Below are positions 8,141 to 16,351 of a DNA stretch of 46,995 bases, piece by piece; within the stretch, counting starts at the first letter, position 1; each line of letters opens with the position of its first letter. A program made the translations under genes and the position numbers. A model generated the notes under the pieces. It saw only the letters and a program-made list of their open reading frames with translations, was not told where the DNA came from and ran no database searches. Origin of the DNA: an uncultured Lachnospiraceae bacterium (GTDB lineage Bacteria > Bacillota > Clostridia > Lachnospirales > Lachnospiraceae); assembly GCA_910587085.1 (NCBI GenBank), contig CAJUMC010000024.1, forward strand, positions 1 through 46,995. Direction: 5' to 3'.

Positions 8141-8923
8141 TTATTCCCTTTGCAGCACCGAAGGCGGAAACGGGTCGTCCGACAGCAGGGAAAAACGCAG
8201 ATAATCCCGATACATGCCGCCGCAGAAATAGCGTCCTCTGGCCACACCTTCCTGCGTGAAGCCGAGCCGCTGAACAAGGCGCAGGGAGGGATGATTCTCC
8301 GGAAGGATATCCGCCTCGATCCGGTGAAGCTTATAGTAAAAGAAAATTTTCGGGATAAGGCAAAGAAGTGCCTCCGTCATATACCCATGCCCCGTATGTG
8401 CGGCGTCCAGGCGGTAGCCGACCTGGCAGGAGCCGTCCGGTGCCGGGCAGATATGCTGAAAGCAGACTGTACCGATCAGGATTTCGGCGGCCTGCGCGGT
8501 GTGCAGTGCAGCGGAACTGCTGTCAAAAGGGCCTGTGCCGGTCGGCGCAGCGGAATTACTCCGGGAAGAGTCTGTGCCGTATGGAGCGGCGGAACTGCGG
8601 TTAGATAAGTCTGTGCCGGTTCGTGCAGCGGAATTGCTCCGGGAAGAACCTGTGCCGGACAGGGCGGAGGAATCTCTGCCGGCAGGAGCCGGCTCAGGCG
8701 TCCGGAACAGATAATAGCGCACAGCCTGCGACCGGAGAAACTGGGTTTCCTCCGCAGCCAGGACGCGCTGCTGATAAGAGGCAGTATAATACTCCTTTGG
8801 ATGATCAATTTCCCAGCAGGAAAAATGCGCGCGGTTGCGGAGAAAAAAGTCCGTCGTCCGGGGGGCGGATTCCTGACCGAGTATCTTCAGAGTAAGGCGT
8901 CCGGTAGTATAGCGGTACAGCAT
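8141..8923 (-). CDS. RimJ/RimL-type GNAT acetyltransferase with a repeat insertion
   Basis: This acetyl-CoA-dependent N-acetyltransferase is of the type that modifies protein N termini or small molecules. Seen in the sequence: the opening YTTGRLTLKIL, the strand ILIGTVCFQHI, VGYRLDAAHTGHGYMTEALLCLIPKIFF holding the acetyl-CoA loop, IEADILPENHPSLRLVQRLGFTQEG, and an aromatic-rich end. The family is normally about 180 residues and this one is 260. The excess is a Ser/Ala/Thr-rich insertion between YLFRTPEP and AAEILIGTV that is a 13-residue unit repeated four times. It sits in a loop between core strands, so activity may be kept. AAAGGAG lies 9 bases before ATG 8923. It is the last gene of a leftward cluster, 15 bases after the radical-SAM gene. 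Confidence 0.85.
   Translation of the reverse strand: MLYRYTTGRLTLKILGQESAPRTTDFFLRNRAHFSCWEIDHPKEYYTASYQQRVLAAEETQFLRSQAVRYYLFRTPEPAPAGRDSSALSGTGSSRSNSAARTGTDLSNRSSAAPYGTDSSRSNSAAPTGTGPFDSSSAALHTAQAAEILIGTVCFQHICPAPDGSCQVGYRLDAAHTGHGYMTEALLCLIPKIFFYYKLHRIEADILPENHPSLRLVQRLGFTQEGVARGRYFCGGMYRDYLRFSLLSDDPFPPSVLQRE
8496..8651 (-). repeat. 39-bp in-frame tandem repeat, four copies
   Basis: Unit boundaries on the plus strand are at 8496, 8535, 8574 and 8613. The minus-strand translation gives four diverged 13-residue units of the form GT-x-x-x-R-S-N-S-A-A-x-x. Exact 39-base periodicity is kept, so the reading frame is never disturbed. Confidence 0.85.
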
Positions 8924-8938
8924 GGACGAAGGCTCCTT

Positions 8939-9649
8939 TCACACGCCGCGCAGCGCGGCAATCTTAAAATGCGGGGCGAGAAGCTGTACAAAGCCGAGCA
9001 GCTCCTCCTTCGTATAACCGGAAAGGCTTTGCCCGGGGCTGAGGACACTTCCGACCAGTGCGCCGGAATCCTCAAATGCCTGCAGATAATAGGCGCGCGC
9101 GCCGGACAGCCAGGAAGCAATATCGCGGAAAACGACCTCATCGTGCAGCTCTCTTACAACCGTTGTGCGGAATTCAAAGGGAAGGCCGCAGTGCATGAGA
9201 AAATCAGCGCTCTCCATTACGGGTGCGGTATCGAAGCCCGGGATGCCGACGGCCTGCGCATAGCGGGCCGGAGACGATTTGATATCCATGGCGATATAAT
9301 CCACCAGCCCGTCGGCAGTCAGAGACTTTAAAAGCTCCGGATTCGTACCGTTCGTGTCGAGTTTTACCGCATAGCCAAGCGACTTTAAGCCGGAAAGAAA
9401 TTCCGGCAGAGCAGGCGAGAGGGTTGGTTCCCCTCCGGTAACGCAGACACCCTCAAGAATTTCGGAACGTTTTTTTAAAAATCCGGCAAGCTCTTCCTCC
9501 GGAATCACGGGCTCCCGCTCCGGAAACAGGACAAGCGGCGCATTCTGGCAGAACGGACAGCGGAGATTGCAGTTTCCGGTAAATACCGTGCAGGCCATAA
9601 GACCGGGATAATCGAGCAGAGTCAGCTTATTTAATCCGTGGATTTTCAT
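8939..9649 (-). CDS. radical-SAM glycyl-radical-enzyme activase, NrdG-type (anaerobic ribonucleotide reductase activating protein family)
   Basis: This is an iron-sulfur enzyme that cleaves S-adenosylmethionine to install a glycyl radical on a partner enzyme, probably the anaerobic ribonucleoside-triphosphate reductase. The 236-residue protein opens with GLNKLTLLDYPGLMACTVFT. The CxxxCxxC cluster (CNLRCPFC) follows at residues about 27-34, then the SAM-contact motif VTGGEPTL and KLDTNGT. The LLDYPG opening is typical of the NrdG2-like subgroup rather than of classical PflA. No reductase gene is in the window, so the partner is inferred from family only. A GGAG site lies 11 bases before ATG 9649. 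It stands 56 bases downstream of tadA on the same strand and is likely cotranscribed with it. Confidence 0.85.
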   Translation of the reverse strand: MKIHGLNKLTLLDYPGLMACTVFTGNCNLRCPFCQNAPLVLFPEREPVIPEEELAGFLKKRSEILEGVCVTGGEPTLSPALPEFLSGLKSLGYAVKLDTNGTNPELLKSLTADGLVDYIAMDIKSSPARYAQAVGIPGFDTAPVMESADFLMHCGLPFEFRTTVVRELHDEVVFRDIASWLSGARAYYLQAFEDSGALVGSVLSPGQSLSGYTKEELLGFVQLLAPHFKIAALRGV

Positions 9650-9705
9650 AATTTTATGTTCTCCTGTATTTTGGTTTTTTCAAGAGATAATGTGACCGTA
9701 TTATA

Positions 9706-10194
9706 TTATCTGCTTTTATTTGCCGTTTCCCGCATTCTGCGAAAAAAGTCGGACAGCAGGGCGGAGCACTCCTCCCCGCATACGCCGCTTGTGATTTCTG
9801 CCTGATGGTTGAAACGGGGGATCTGCAGCAGATTCAGGATGGAGCCGGCGCAGCCCGCTTTCGGGTTCATGGCCCCGATTACCACGCGGGCAATCCGGGA
9901 CTGAACAATGGCCCCCGCGCACATCTGGCACGGCTCGAGCGTTACATACAGCGTGTAGCCGTCCAGCCGGAAATCGCCCTGTTTTTTTGCCGCTTTTTCG
10001 ATGGCCAGCGTCTCCGCATGAGCCAGCACGGAATGATTTTTATTACGTTTGTTGTAAGCGCGGGCGACAATGCAGCCGTCCTTAACAATAACACAGCCGA
10101 TCGGTACGTCGCCGTAGAGTGCCGCTTTTTTCGCCTGGGCGATCGCCTGGCGCATATAATATTCATCGGATTTGGAATTCATTGGAATTTTCAT
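9706..10194 (-). CDS. tadA: tRNA-specific adenosine deaminase TadA
   Basis: TadA converts adenosine 34 to inosine in the wobble position of tRNA-Arg(ACG), a zinc-dependent hydrolytic deamination. Seen in the sequence: the HAE zinc/catalytic motif at residues 59-61, PCQMC at 88-92 supplying the two zinc cysteines, the substrate-pocket NKRN stretch, and the closing LLSDFFRRMR typical of TadA. Length is 162 residues, as expected. I chose the second ATG (10194), which sits 7-8 bases after AGAGGG. The ATG two codons upstream, at 10200, is almost on top of the site. It is the first gene of the leftward tadA / radical-SAM / GNAT cluster. Confidence 0.95.
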   Translation of the reverse strand: MKIPMNSKSDEYYMRQAIAQAKKAALYGDVPIGCVIVKDGCIVARAYNKRNKNHSVLAHAETLAIEKAAKKQGDFRLDGYTLYVTLEPCQMCAGAIVQSRIARVVIGAMNPKAGCAGSILNLLQIPRFNHQAEITSGVCGEECSALLSDFFRRMRETANKSR

Positions 10195-10626
10195 TTTCAT
10201 ACCCTCTAATTTTTGATTCAGGTCAGCGATTGATTATAGCATAAATTACCATTATATAAATAATAAATTGATGTCTTGAGAATATTTTTGTATAAAACAG
10301 CCATTAATATTTGCGCTTTTCCAAATATCTTGTTTGGCCTATCTCATTTGATTTTGCTTATCCTGAAATCACGATTTTTATTGCATAAAGTTGGATAATT
10401 ATTTTGATGTTTTGCAAAAGGAATCATTATTTTTAACGTTAGCAGAACTCATAGAGGATGTCAAATGAATATTTAAGAAAAAACGAGAGGTTAAGTATCT
10501 TAGATGCAGATTATGATTAACTCTTATCAACGCTGCAAAACTATGTCAACGCTCCCGAAAATCTCAGGGACAGCCAGTGGGCAAGAGAAGACTTCTCCCA
10601 CTTGCTGTCCTTTCAATCTTGCTGTC
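10195..10626. other. AT-rich intergenic stretch without a convincing gene
   Basis: The base composition drops sharply from the surrounding GC-rich genes. A short open frame at 10504-10755 has no ribosome binding site and overlaps the antisense of the response-regulator remnant, so I reject it. The only structure seen is the inverted repeat near 10568-10610. Confidence 0.6.
10568..10610 (-). terminator. inverted repeat downstream of the response-regulator remnant
   Basis: GGACAGCCAGTGGG (10568-10581) pairs with CCCACTTGCTGTCC (10597-10610) over 14 bases with one mismatch. CTTGCTGTCC recurs at 10618-10627 as a direct repeat. There is no strong T run on either side, so it may be a weak terminator or a leftover of the transferred segment. 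Confidence 0.4.
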
Positions 10627-11296
10627 CTAATTTTTCACAATTTTATATCCCACCCCTCTGATTGTCTGAATAAAATCAATGCCCAGCTTTTTTCGCAGGT
10701 TTTTGATGTGCGTATCTACTACACGCTCGTCCCCGTAAAAATCATAACGCCATAATTTGTTTAAAAAAATTTGTCTGGTCGAAAATACGCCCTTGATGAG
10801 TGAGCAGTTCTTTCAACACTTCAAATTCCCTTTGTGTCAATTCAAAAGCGGTTCCATCTACTGTGGCTGTATAATTGTCGCAATCCAAAATGAGGTTTTG
10901 GTAAGCAATCGTTTTGTGTTCATCCCCCTGCAGTACGCTGCTCCGCCGCAGAACGGCGGCAATTTTACGGATTAAAATCGGCATCGAAAAGGGCTTTGTG
11001 ATGTAATCGTCAACTTGTAAATCCAGTCCCAGGATTTGTTCTTCTTCACCGCTCAATGCGGTAAGCATGATAACAGGAACCTGTGATTGCTTCCGTATCA
11101 GCTCACAGACTGCAAAGCCATCTATTTTGGGGAGCATTACATCAAGCAGCACCAAATCAGATTGTGAGGAGGAAAATATGGAAAGGGCCTCCGTCCCATC
11201 GCTGGCTAAAATAACCTCATAGCCTGCTTCCTGCAGAAAGTTTTTTAATAGCTCTTGAATATCTAAGTCATCCTCTACAACTAAAATCCTTTGCAT
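10627..11296 (-). pseudogene. OmpR/VanR-type response regulator, frameshifted
   Basis: The gene would encode a DNA-binding response regulator of about 222 residues. The receiver domain is intact: acidic pocket VVEDD, phosphoacceptor Asp in VLLDVMLP, switch Thr in MLTAL, and Lys in YITKPF. The winged-helix domain starts normally (ELTQREFEVLKEL), then hits a stop at 10742. Reading with one base fewer in the seven-A run near 10759-10765 (seven T on the coding strand) restores NKLWRYDFYGDERVVDTHIK, then RGVGYKIV and a stop at 10627. ATG 11296 has GGAGG 7-8 bases upstream. No sensor kinase adjoins. The region is AT-richer than its flanks, consistent with transfer. It could also be a sequencing error or slippage-controlled expression. 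Confidence 0.8.
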
Positions 11297-11591
11297 AACG
11301 ACACCTCCGGGGAACAGCATAACATAGAATTTTGTGATTCGTGTGAAGTTCTGAAACTTCTCCTGCTGGCTGCTGGTAATATTTTAGTTCTGTTGGCCGC
11401 ATAAAACAGGACAAATCATATCATATCATTTTTCCCTTCATGGAAAGCATCAGAGCGTTCGGGCATCCGAAGATACGGGCAGCGGAAACGCAGGAGGAAT
11501 CCGGCCGTTTCATTGCCCTGCGGAATCGCGTGGTTTTCTTCGGGAGGAAAATCCGTTACAAAAACCTGAGCGGAATTTCAAACAAAATTCC

Positions 11592-11620
11592 TTGACAGAA
11601 TCGGAAAAAGAAAGTATACT
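11592..11620 (+). promoter_or_regulatory. consensus promoter of the SRP RNA gene
   Basis: TTGACA at 11592-11597, a 17-base spacer and TATACT at 11615-11620 nearly match the consensus. This fits a highly transcribed stable RNA. Transcription should start near 11627, about 80 bases before the conserved RNA body. Between the response-regulator start (11296) and this promoter I see no gene, only a TCATATCATATCA direct repeat near 11418. Confidence 0.85.
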
Positions 11621-11708
11621 GTAAACCACACTTCCGGGAAGCGGGAGTGCGGCCGTCGGTCAGGAGGAAAAAAGCCGTCCTGCCGGGCTATATAAAATTT
11701 GTCAGAAC

Positions 11709-11978
11709 ATTTCCGCGCAGCCGGGGAGATAGCGGTGCCCTGTACCTGCAATCCGCTACAGCAGGGGTGATGATGCGCCCAGGGTGATGCTTTGTGGAGC
11801 AGCCCTCTGTAAGTGATGTTGACGTTTGGGTCTTACGCAATGGAAATCCATGAACCGTGTCAGGGCAGGAATGCAGCAGCACTAAGTGGAAACTTTCATG
11901 TGCCGTAAGGCAGCCTGGGCCGAGTTAACTGCAGAGGTAACGTCTGTGAAGGTCATTCAAAGCGCGTCGCGCGGAATT
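11709..11978 (+). ncRNA. ffs: signal recognition particle RNA, large (Alu-containing) bacterial form
   Basis: This RNA is the scaffold of SRP and binds Ffh to target membrane proteins. Seen in the sequence: the Alu-domain block GGGGAGATAGCGGTGCCCTG near 11723-11742, the conserved GTAAGTGATGTTGACG, and the Ffh-binding domain with GTGTCAGG, a GGAA tetraloop at 11868-11871 closed by GCA/TGC, and AGCAGCA. A closing CTGGGCCGAGTTAACTGC region follows. The ends are set by pairing TTCCGCGC (11711-11718) with GCGCGGAA (11969-11976). The length of about 270 bases matches the mature Bacillus scRNA. The promoter implies a longer precursor whose leader can fold into hairpins, so end processing is likely. 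An open frame on the other strand here is spurious. Confidence 0.93.
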
Positions 11979-12107
11979 TAATATTTTTCTCTCCGCTGTT
12001 TCGTCTTTTTGAGAGGCATTTTCCGGGCCGGTTTTCCTGAAATTTCATATCTGCTCCGATTTCGGCGAGTTTTTTTCTGCCGGCTTTCCGTTTTTATAAA
12101 AAATATC

Positions 12108-12136
12108 TTTTCGTATCCGAAGATTTCGTATATAAT
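12108..12136 (+). promoter_or_regulatory. candidate promoter of the CNB-SMC operon
   Basis: A perfect TATAAT lies at 12131-12136, 83 bases before the first operon start codon. The hexamer 17 bases upstream (TTTTCG) is a poor -35. Read-through from the SRP RNA promoter is the alternative. Confidence 0.45.
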
Positions 12137-12218
12137 AGAGCATGGGCCTCAGGGCTATATGCTGATCATGCCGTGCCGGTTTCGGCTTCAAAGGGCATTT
12201 GGAAAGGAACAGTGCAAT

Positions 12219-14594
12219 ATGGCGATGAAACTGAAGATCAATGGAATGAATGAAGTCACAAAGGGGACACAGCTTTTCCAGGAGGGAGATCCGGTGGACT
12301 GTATCTGCGCCGTGCTCAAGGGCAGGGTGGAGCTGCACAATCAGGGAAGCCGCATCCTGTTCGGAAACGGCAGCTTTCTCGGCGTGCAGGATTTATACAT
12401 GGGCCACTGTCTGTCCACCTGTACCGCGGTGGAGGACAGCGTAGTATACGCGTTTCCGGCAGGAGCCCTCTCGGCGATTGACCGGATTCTGGCAGCCAAT
12501 AAGGATTACCGCGGACTGCTGATGTATTCCGTCGTAAAGCACATCAACAGCCTCTACCGCGCGCGGGAGGAATTTCTTGCGGAAGCGGAAAAGGCGCATA
12601 CCTGGCTGCTGGACTGCCGGCAGGAATATATGCGGCTCGCAAAGGAGAACGGCGGAGCTTTGCTGAATCCGGCGAATGCCGACGAGCCTGCGCCGCCGGA
12701 TTCCGCCTCCGTAATCGATCCGAAAAAGCTGAGTTTTTATCTTGAGAGTGCTCAGGTGCCTCTGGATATTATGAAAAGCTTTTACGGCTGCGGCGCCGGG
12801 ATCACGAAATTTCCGCTGGAACAGGCGGGCGGCGTATGTGCGGAGCTTATGATCGAGTGCGGCGAGCTCACAGATTACATTGTTTCGCTGCTGGATTGCC
12901 TGGCGGGCGCTCAGGGAGACGGTCTGTTTTCCGGCGTGATCCGTCTGGCAATGAAGATCCAGAACGTAAAGGGTGCGGAAGAGGCCTTCCGGGTGCTGAG
13001 CAGACGCGCTGACGAGTGTATGGATTATATCAATGTGCTCGATGTGCTGCTGGAAAAGAAAACGGGGCGGCAGTCCATCGTGGACCGACAGAAAATCGAG
13101 AAGCTTTATGTCGCGCTGCTGACCGGGGTTCATCCGGAGGAAAATGCCGAAGGAGAAACCGAGACAGGGGCGGAGGCGGAAACGAAGCCTGCAGTCCGGC
13201 AGGTCAGCCCGGCGATGGTTTCCAATTCGCTGGATCAAATTTTGAAATTTGCCGATTTTGACGAGGAGAAGGCAGCACAGCTGCGCACTCTGATGAGCAG
13301 CTTTGAGGAGCTGAGCGACCGGAGTTCGGCAGACGATCAGGCGAGAAAACTGCGGCACGGCATTTCCACACTGTTTTACGAACTCTATGAAATGGTATTT
13401 TGCCGGTCGCTCGATGCATCGGAGCTTCCGGTGCCGGTTGAACTTTTTCTGAATTTCGGCTTCCTCAGCGAGAAGCTTCTGGAAGCGGAGGAGATAAGTT
13501 ATCTGCTCTCCTGCGTCGGCACAAACTTTACCGGATCGTATAACGGAGGACAGATCTATACCATCCGTGAATGGCTGACCGCCGTGTATGAGGGAAAGCG
13601 CGAGCCGTCGAAAAACGATATGGATATGGACTATACGGAATTTATCCGTTCCCAGCGCAAATCCAAGCAGATTACGGAGGCGGAGGAGAAGGAACTGATG
13701 TCCAATCAGAGCCGGAAACTAAGCTACGAGATACACAATATGTTTCAGGCGAACAACCGCATGGTAAACGGACAGATCTCCACGTTCGTTCCGGTGCTGC
13801 ATCACGGTATGTTTGTGCAGGGGCCGGCGGGAACGCTGCTGGACTGCGCAAAACTGGATGCCGTGATTGAAAGGCTCAAGCATATTGATTACAGCGTATT
13901 TTACAGGGACGTCATGTTCACCAGGCCGGAGCAGGGAATTGACAAGATCTGGGTAATGCGGGAATACTGCCCGGATATCATCCTGATGCCGACAGCCGGC
14001 TCGCGCACCTCCATGTGGCAGGAATGCTCGGGCAAGAGAAGGGAATCCGCTGGGCGCTTTATCCTCCCGGTATTTTTTGAGGATGATCTGGAGAGCGCGA
14101 TGACAAAGCTGTTCGGGCGGTTCCGCTGGGAGCTCTGCCGCTTCCTGCAGGGCGGGAGCTGGAACAATATCAAATACAGATCCCTCACTTCGGAGTATTG
14201 TGATTACATACAATTCTACAAGAAAAATCACGAGCTGTCCGAGGAGAAAAAGGAAAAGCTCAAGCAGCAGATACAGAAGGCAAAGGGGAATACCCGCGAA
14301 ATTTTTGTTATGGATTACGAACTCTGGGTGCGCAACGAATCAGCGGGCGCGATCCGGCTTAATAAGCTGGCGCGCGATATTCTGGCGACCTACTGCCCGT
14401 TTGCAAAAGAGATCCGCACCCGTCTGGTGAGCCAGCCGATGTTTGAGGAGGCAATGGCCAAGCCGGCGAGAGAGCGGGCCAAGAGTGCGCACGAAATGGA
14501 GATCCGCATAAGGCAGCTTTCGCGTGATCCGAAGACAAAGGGAGAAATACCGCAGGAGGTTCTGGACACGCTGAGCTATTTTCAGAATAATTAA
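12219..14594 (+). CDS. cyclic-nucleotide-binding-domain protein of unknown function, first gene of the SMC-like operon
   Basis: This is a 791-residue cytoplasmic protein. Residues about 8-115 form a Crp-like beta-roll: GTQLFQEGDPVDCICAVLKG, VELHNQGSRILFGNGSFLG, then a strand ending YAFPAGAL and a helix. The phosphate-binding cassette lacks the usual GE-plus-Arg pattern, so cyclic nucleotide binding is doubtful. The remaining 670 or so residues are mostly helical, match nothing I know, and contain no helix-turn-helix. An acidic linker (ENAEGETETGAEAETK) falls near residue 310. I chose ATG 12219, with AAAGGA upstream. The open frame extends to 12009 without another good start. It is separated by only 29 bases from the JetA-like gene, which suggests a shared complex or regulation of it. 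In Wadjet loci the fourth gene is normally the nuclease JetD, and I see no Toprim-like motif here. Confidence 0.75.
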   Translation: MAMKLKINGMNEVTKGTQLFQEGDPVDCICAVLKGRVELHNQGSRILFGNGSFLGVQDLYMGHCLSTCTAVEDSVVYAFPAGALSAIDRILAANKDYRGLLMYSVVKHINSLYRAREEFLAEAEKAHTWLLDCRQEYMRLAKENGGALLNPANADEPAPPDSASVIDPKKLSFYLESAQVPLDIMKSFYGCGAGITKFPLEQAGGVCAELMIECGELTDYIVSLLDCLAGAQGDGLFSGVIRLAMKIQNVKGAEEAFRVLSRRADECMDYINVLDVLLEKKTGRQSIVDRQKIEKLYVALLTGVHPEENAEGETETGAEAETKPAVRQVSPAMVSNSLDQILKFADFDEEKAAQLRTLMSSFEELSDRSSADDQARKLRHGISTLFYELYEMVFCRSLDASELPVPVELFLNFGFLSEKLLEAEEISYLLSCVGTNFTGSYNGGQIYTIREWLTAVYEGKREPSKNDMDMDYTEFIRSQRKSKQITEAEEKELMSNQSRKLSYEIHNMFQANNRMVNGQISTFVPVLHHGMFVQGPAGTLLDCAKLDAVIERLKHIDYSVFYRDVMFTRPEQGIDKIWVMREYCPDIILMPTAGSRTSMWQECSGKRRESAGRFILPVFFEDDLESAMTKLFGRFRWELCRFLQGGSWNNIKYRSLTSEYCDYIQFYKKNHELSEEKKEKLKQQIQKAKGNTREIFVMDYELWVRNESAGAIRLNKLARDILATYCPFAKEIRTRLVSQPMFEEAMAKPARERAKSAHEMEIRIRQLSRDPKTKGEIPQEVLDTLSYFQNN

Positions 14595-14623
14595 GCGTAC
14601 CGCCGGCCGGAGGAGAAAGGGAC

Positions 14624-16186
14624 ATGAGCGAGGAAACGGGCTTTCGCCTGAGAAGTGACATTATCGACAATCACGGGGAACGGATGCAGAATCTGAAGCG
14701 GTATTTCCCTTTCTTTTCTCTGCAGGCGGCGAGCCTCTCCCAGTATCGGGAGGGGCGCTATGCCTTTCTGGACATGGGCTATATCACGCTGGCGCTGCTG
14801 CGCTTTTTTATCGAGGAAAACAATTTCAACGAGCGGGAGGTAAATTTAAAGCAGGCGCATGCGTTTCTTGCGGAGCTTCTGCGGCGGGATTTCGAGCTGG
14901 AACTCCCGCCGCAGGAGGAGGCGGATCTAACGGCCTACCTGTTCGACAAAATTAGGAATGACGGCAGGCCGTTCCGGATGGATTATTTTGATCCGGCGGA
15001 CAAAAAGCGGAAAACCGCGCGCATGAAACTGATTGACAGTGCCATGTCGGGCGGTAATGTCGTTTATTCCATCAGTGCAGACGCCATCGAATTTTATCTT
15101 GATACGAAGGAGATCCGCGAGGAGAGCCGCATAAATATCGAACAGCTGCTTCTGGAGAAGCTGATTCAGACGAAGAACTTTGTCGGGGGGCTCGAGGTAG
15201 TGCGCCGCATGAACAGTGAGGTGAACCGTCTGCGGAAGCGCAAGGGAGAAGTGCTTTCAATGCTGGGCTGCAATATTTTTGAGGGCATGAATGCGCTGGA
15301 CGAGTTCAACCGTACGGGGGTTCGCTGGTTTCAGGAGGAGCAGCGCGCATTCCGGCGCAACAAGGAGCTCACGGAGGCCGCCAGACAGAAGGCGGAGGGC
15401 ACATTCGAAGCGAAGGAGGGGACACTGCGGGAGATTTTCCTGCTGGACTCCGAGCTGAAAAAGGCAATGCAGAATCACGGAAGGCTGCTGGCGGACTGCA
15501 TGGAGCTGCAGGTGCGTGCGGACGAGATACTGCACCGATACAAATACAGCCGCCTGCGAAGCGCCTTCGATTTCAGAGGGTTTCTGGAGCGGGCCAGAGC
15601 AGCCGACGACGCGTCTGTGCTGGGCGAACTTGTGCTTCCGCTGTTTCGGCCGTACCGGCGCAGGTTTTTTCCTCCAGGTCAGGTGGAAACGCTGCTGACT
15701 GCCGCTGCACGCCAGGAGGAAAGTACGGAGAGTGCCGGGGCGGGAGAGGAGCAGGACTATGTTTTTGACGATGATGCGGAGGAGGAGCGGATCAACGGCA
15801 ATTACCGCGCCATTCTGAAAACACTGCTGGACACGCTGCTTGTGAAGCCGGCGTTCGACCTGGCGGAGTTCAACCGCATTCTGGAAACCAGGTATTTTGA
15901 CGGCATATTCCGCAACAGCGATTATTATTCTTTTCTTGTGCAGCTCTGCCAGAAACGCGAATACGATTTGTCCGGGCTCGAAAAAAAGCAGGATACCTTT
16001 CTTGAGGGAATTCTTTCCGGCATGCTTCGGGAGACGGGGGAAAAGCGCTACCGCGGCCTGAGATTCCGTCTGGAGCTTCTGTCCGATCTCGATTTGCGGG
16101 AGACGGCGGGGGAGGAGCTTGTGCACGGCGCTGCGGCGGAAGGAAGAGAATCTGTCACGGCAAACATCCGGTTTGTGAGATTGTGA
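14624..16186 (+). CDS. JetA/MukF-like kleisin subunit of an SMC complex
   Basis: By family this protein bridges the SMC heads in a Wadjet/MukBEF-type DNA-loop-extruding complex. The 520-residue sequence starts with FRLRSDIIDNHGERMQNLKRYFPFFSLQAA-type content and an N-terminal winged-helix-like region (AFLDMGYITLALLRFFIEENNF). Long helices follow (SRINIEQLLLEKLIQTKNFVGGLEVVRRMN), then a linker and a C-terminal helical/winged region after an acidic insertion at about residues 361-392. From memory, this opening matches proteins labelled JetA-family (DUF5716). The neighbourhood (a MukE-sized gene, then a MukB-like ATPase) supports that. ATG 14624 has GGAGGAGAAAGGGAC directly upstream. Confidence 0.75.
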   Translation: MSEETGFRLRSDIIDNHGERMQNLKRYFPFFSLQAASLSQYREGRYAFLDMGYITLALLRFFIEENNFNEREVNLKQAHAFLAELLRRDFELELPPQEEADLTAYLFDKIRNDGRPFRMDYFDPADKKRKTARMKLIDSAMSGGNVVYSISADAIEFYLDTKEIREESRINIEQLLLEKLIQTKNFVGGLEVVRRMNSEVNRLRKRKGEVLSMLGCNIFEGMNALDEFNRTGVRWFQEEQRAFRRNKELTEAARQKAEGTFEAKEGTLREIFLLDSELKKAMQNHGRLLADCMELQVRADEILHRYKYSRLRSAFDFRGFLERARAADDASVLGELVLPLFRPYRRRFFPPGQVETLLTAAARQEESTESAGAGEEQDYVFDDDAEEERINGNYRAILKTLLDTLLVKPAFDLAEFNRILETRYFDGIFRNSDYYSFLVQLCQKREYDLSGLEKKQDTFLEGILSGMLRETGEKRYRGLRFRLELLSDLDLRETAGEELVHGAAAEGRESVTANIRFVRL

Positions 16187-16351
16187 TTCTTCCGGCAATT
16201 TCTTAGCAGAGCTCCGTCCTGTGCAGCTGAAAGAAACGGGGTTCCTGCGGCGCCGGACGGAGCGGAAATCCGCAGTTCGGACACGGCTCGGCCGCTGCGG
16301 TGATAAATGGCGGAAGTCGGGCTGCTTAAGATGTTGGGACGGGAGGAGTAC

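Noticed and set aside
8109..8160. Third bidirectional terminator between the DUF6128-like gene and the GNAT gene
   Set aside because: AAAGGGA and TCCCTTT can pair over only 7 bases, with a long loop and no T run.
7147..8651. Tandem repeats considered as a CRISPR array
   Set aside because: The units are contiguous without unique spacers, in frame with coding sequence, and no cas genes are present.
10504..10755. 83-codon plus-strand frame in the AT-rich islet
   Set aside because: It has no ribosome binding site, and its second half is the antisense of the response-regulator C terminus.
12219..14594. CNB gene as a Crp/Fnr transcription factor
   Set aside because: The protein is 791 residues, no helix-turn-helix follows the beta-roll, and the gene is embedded in an SMC-like operon.
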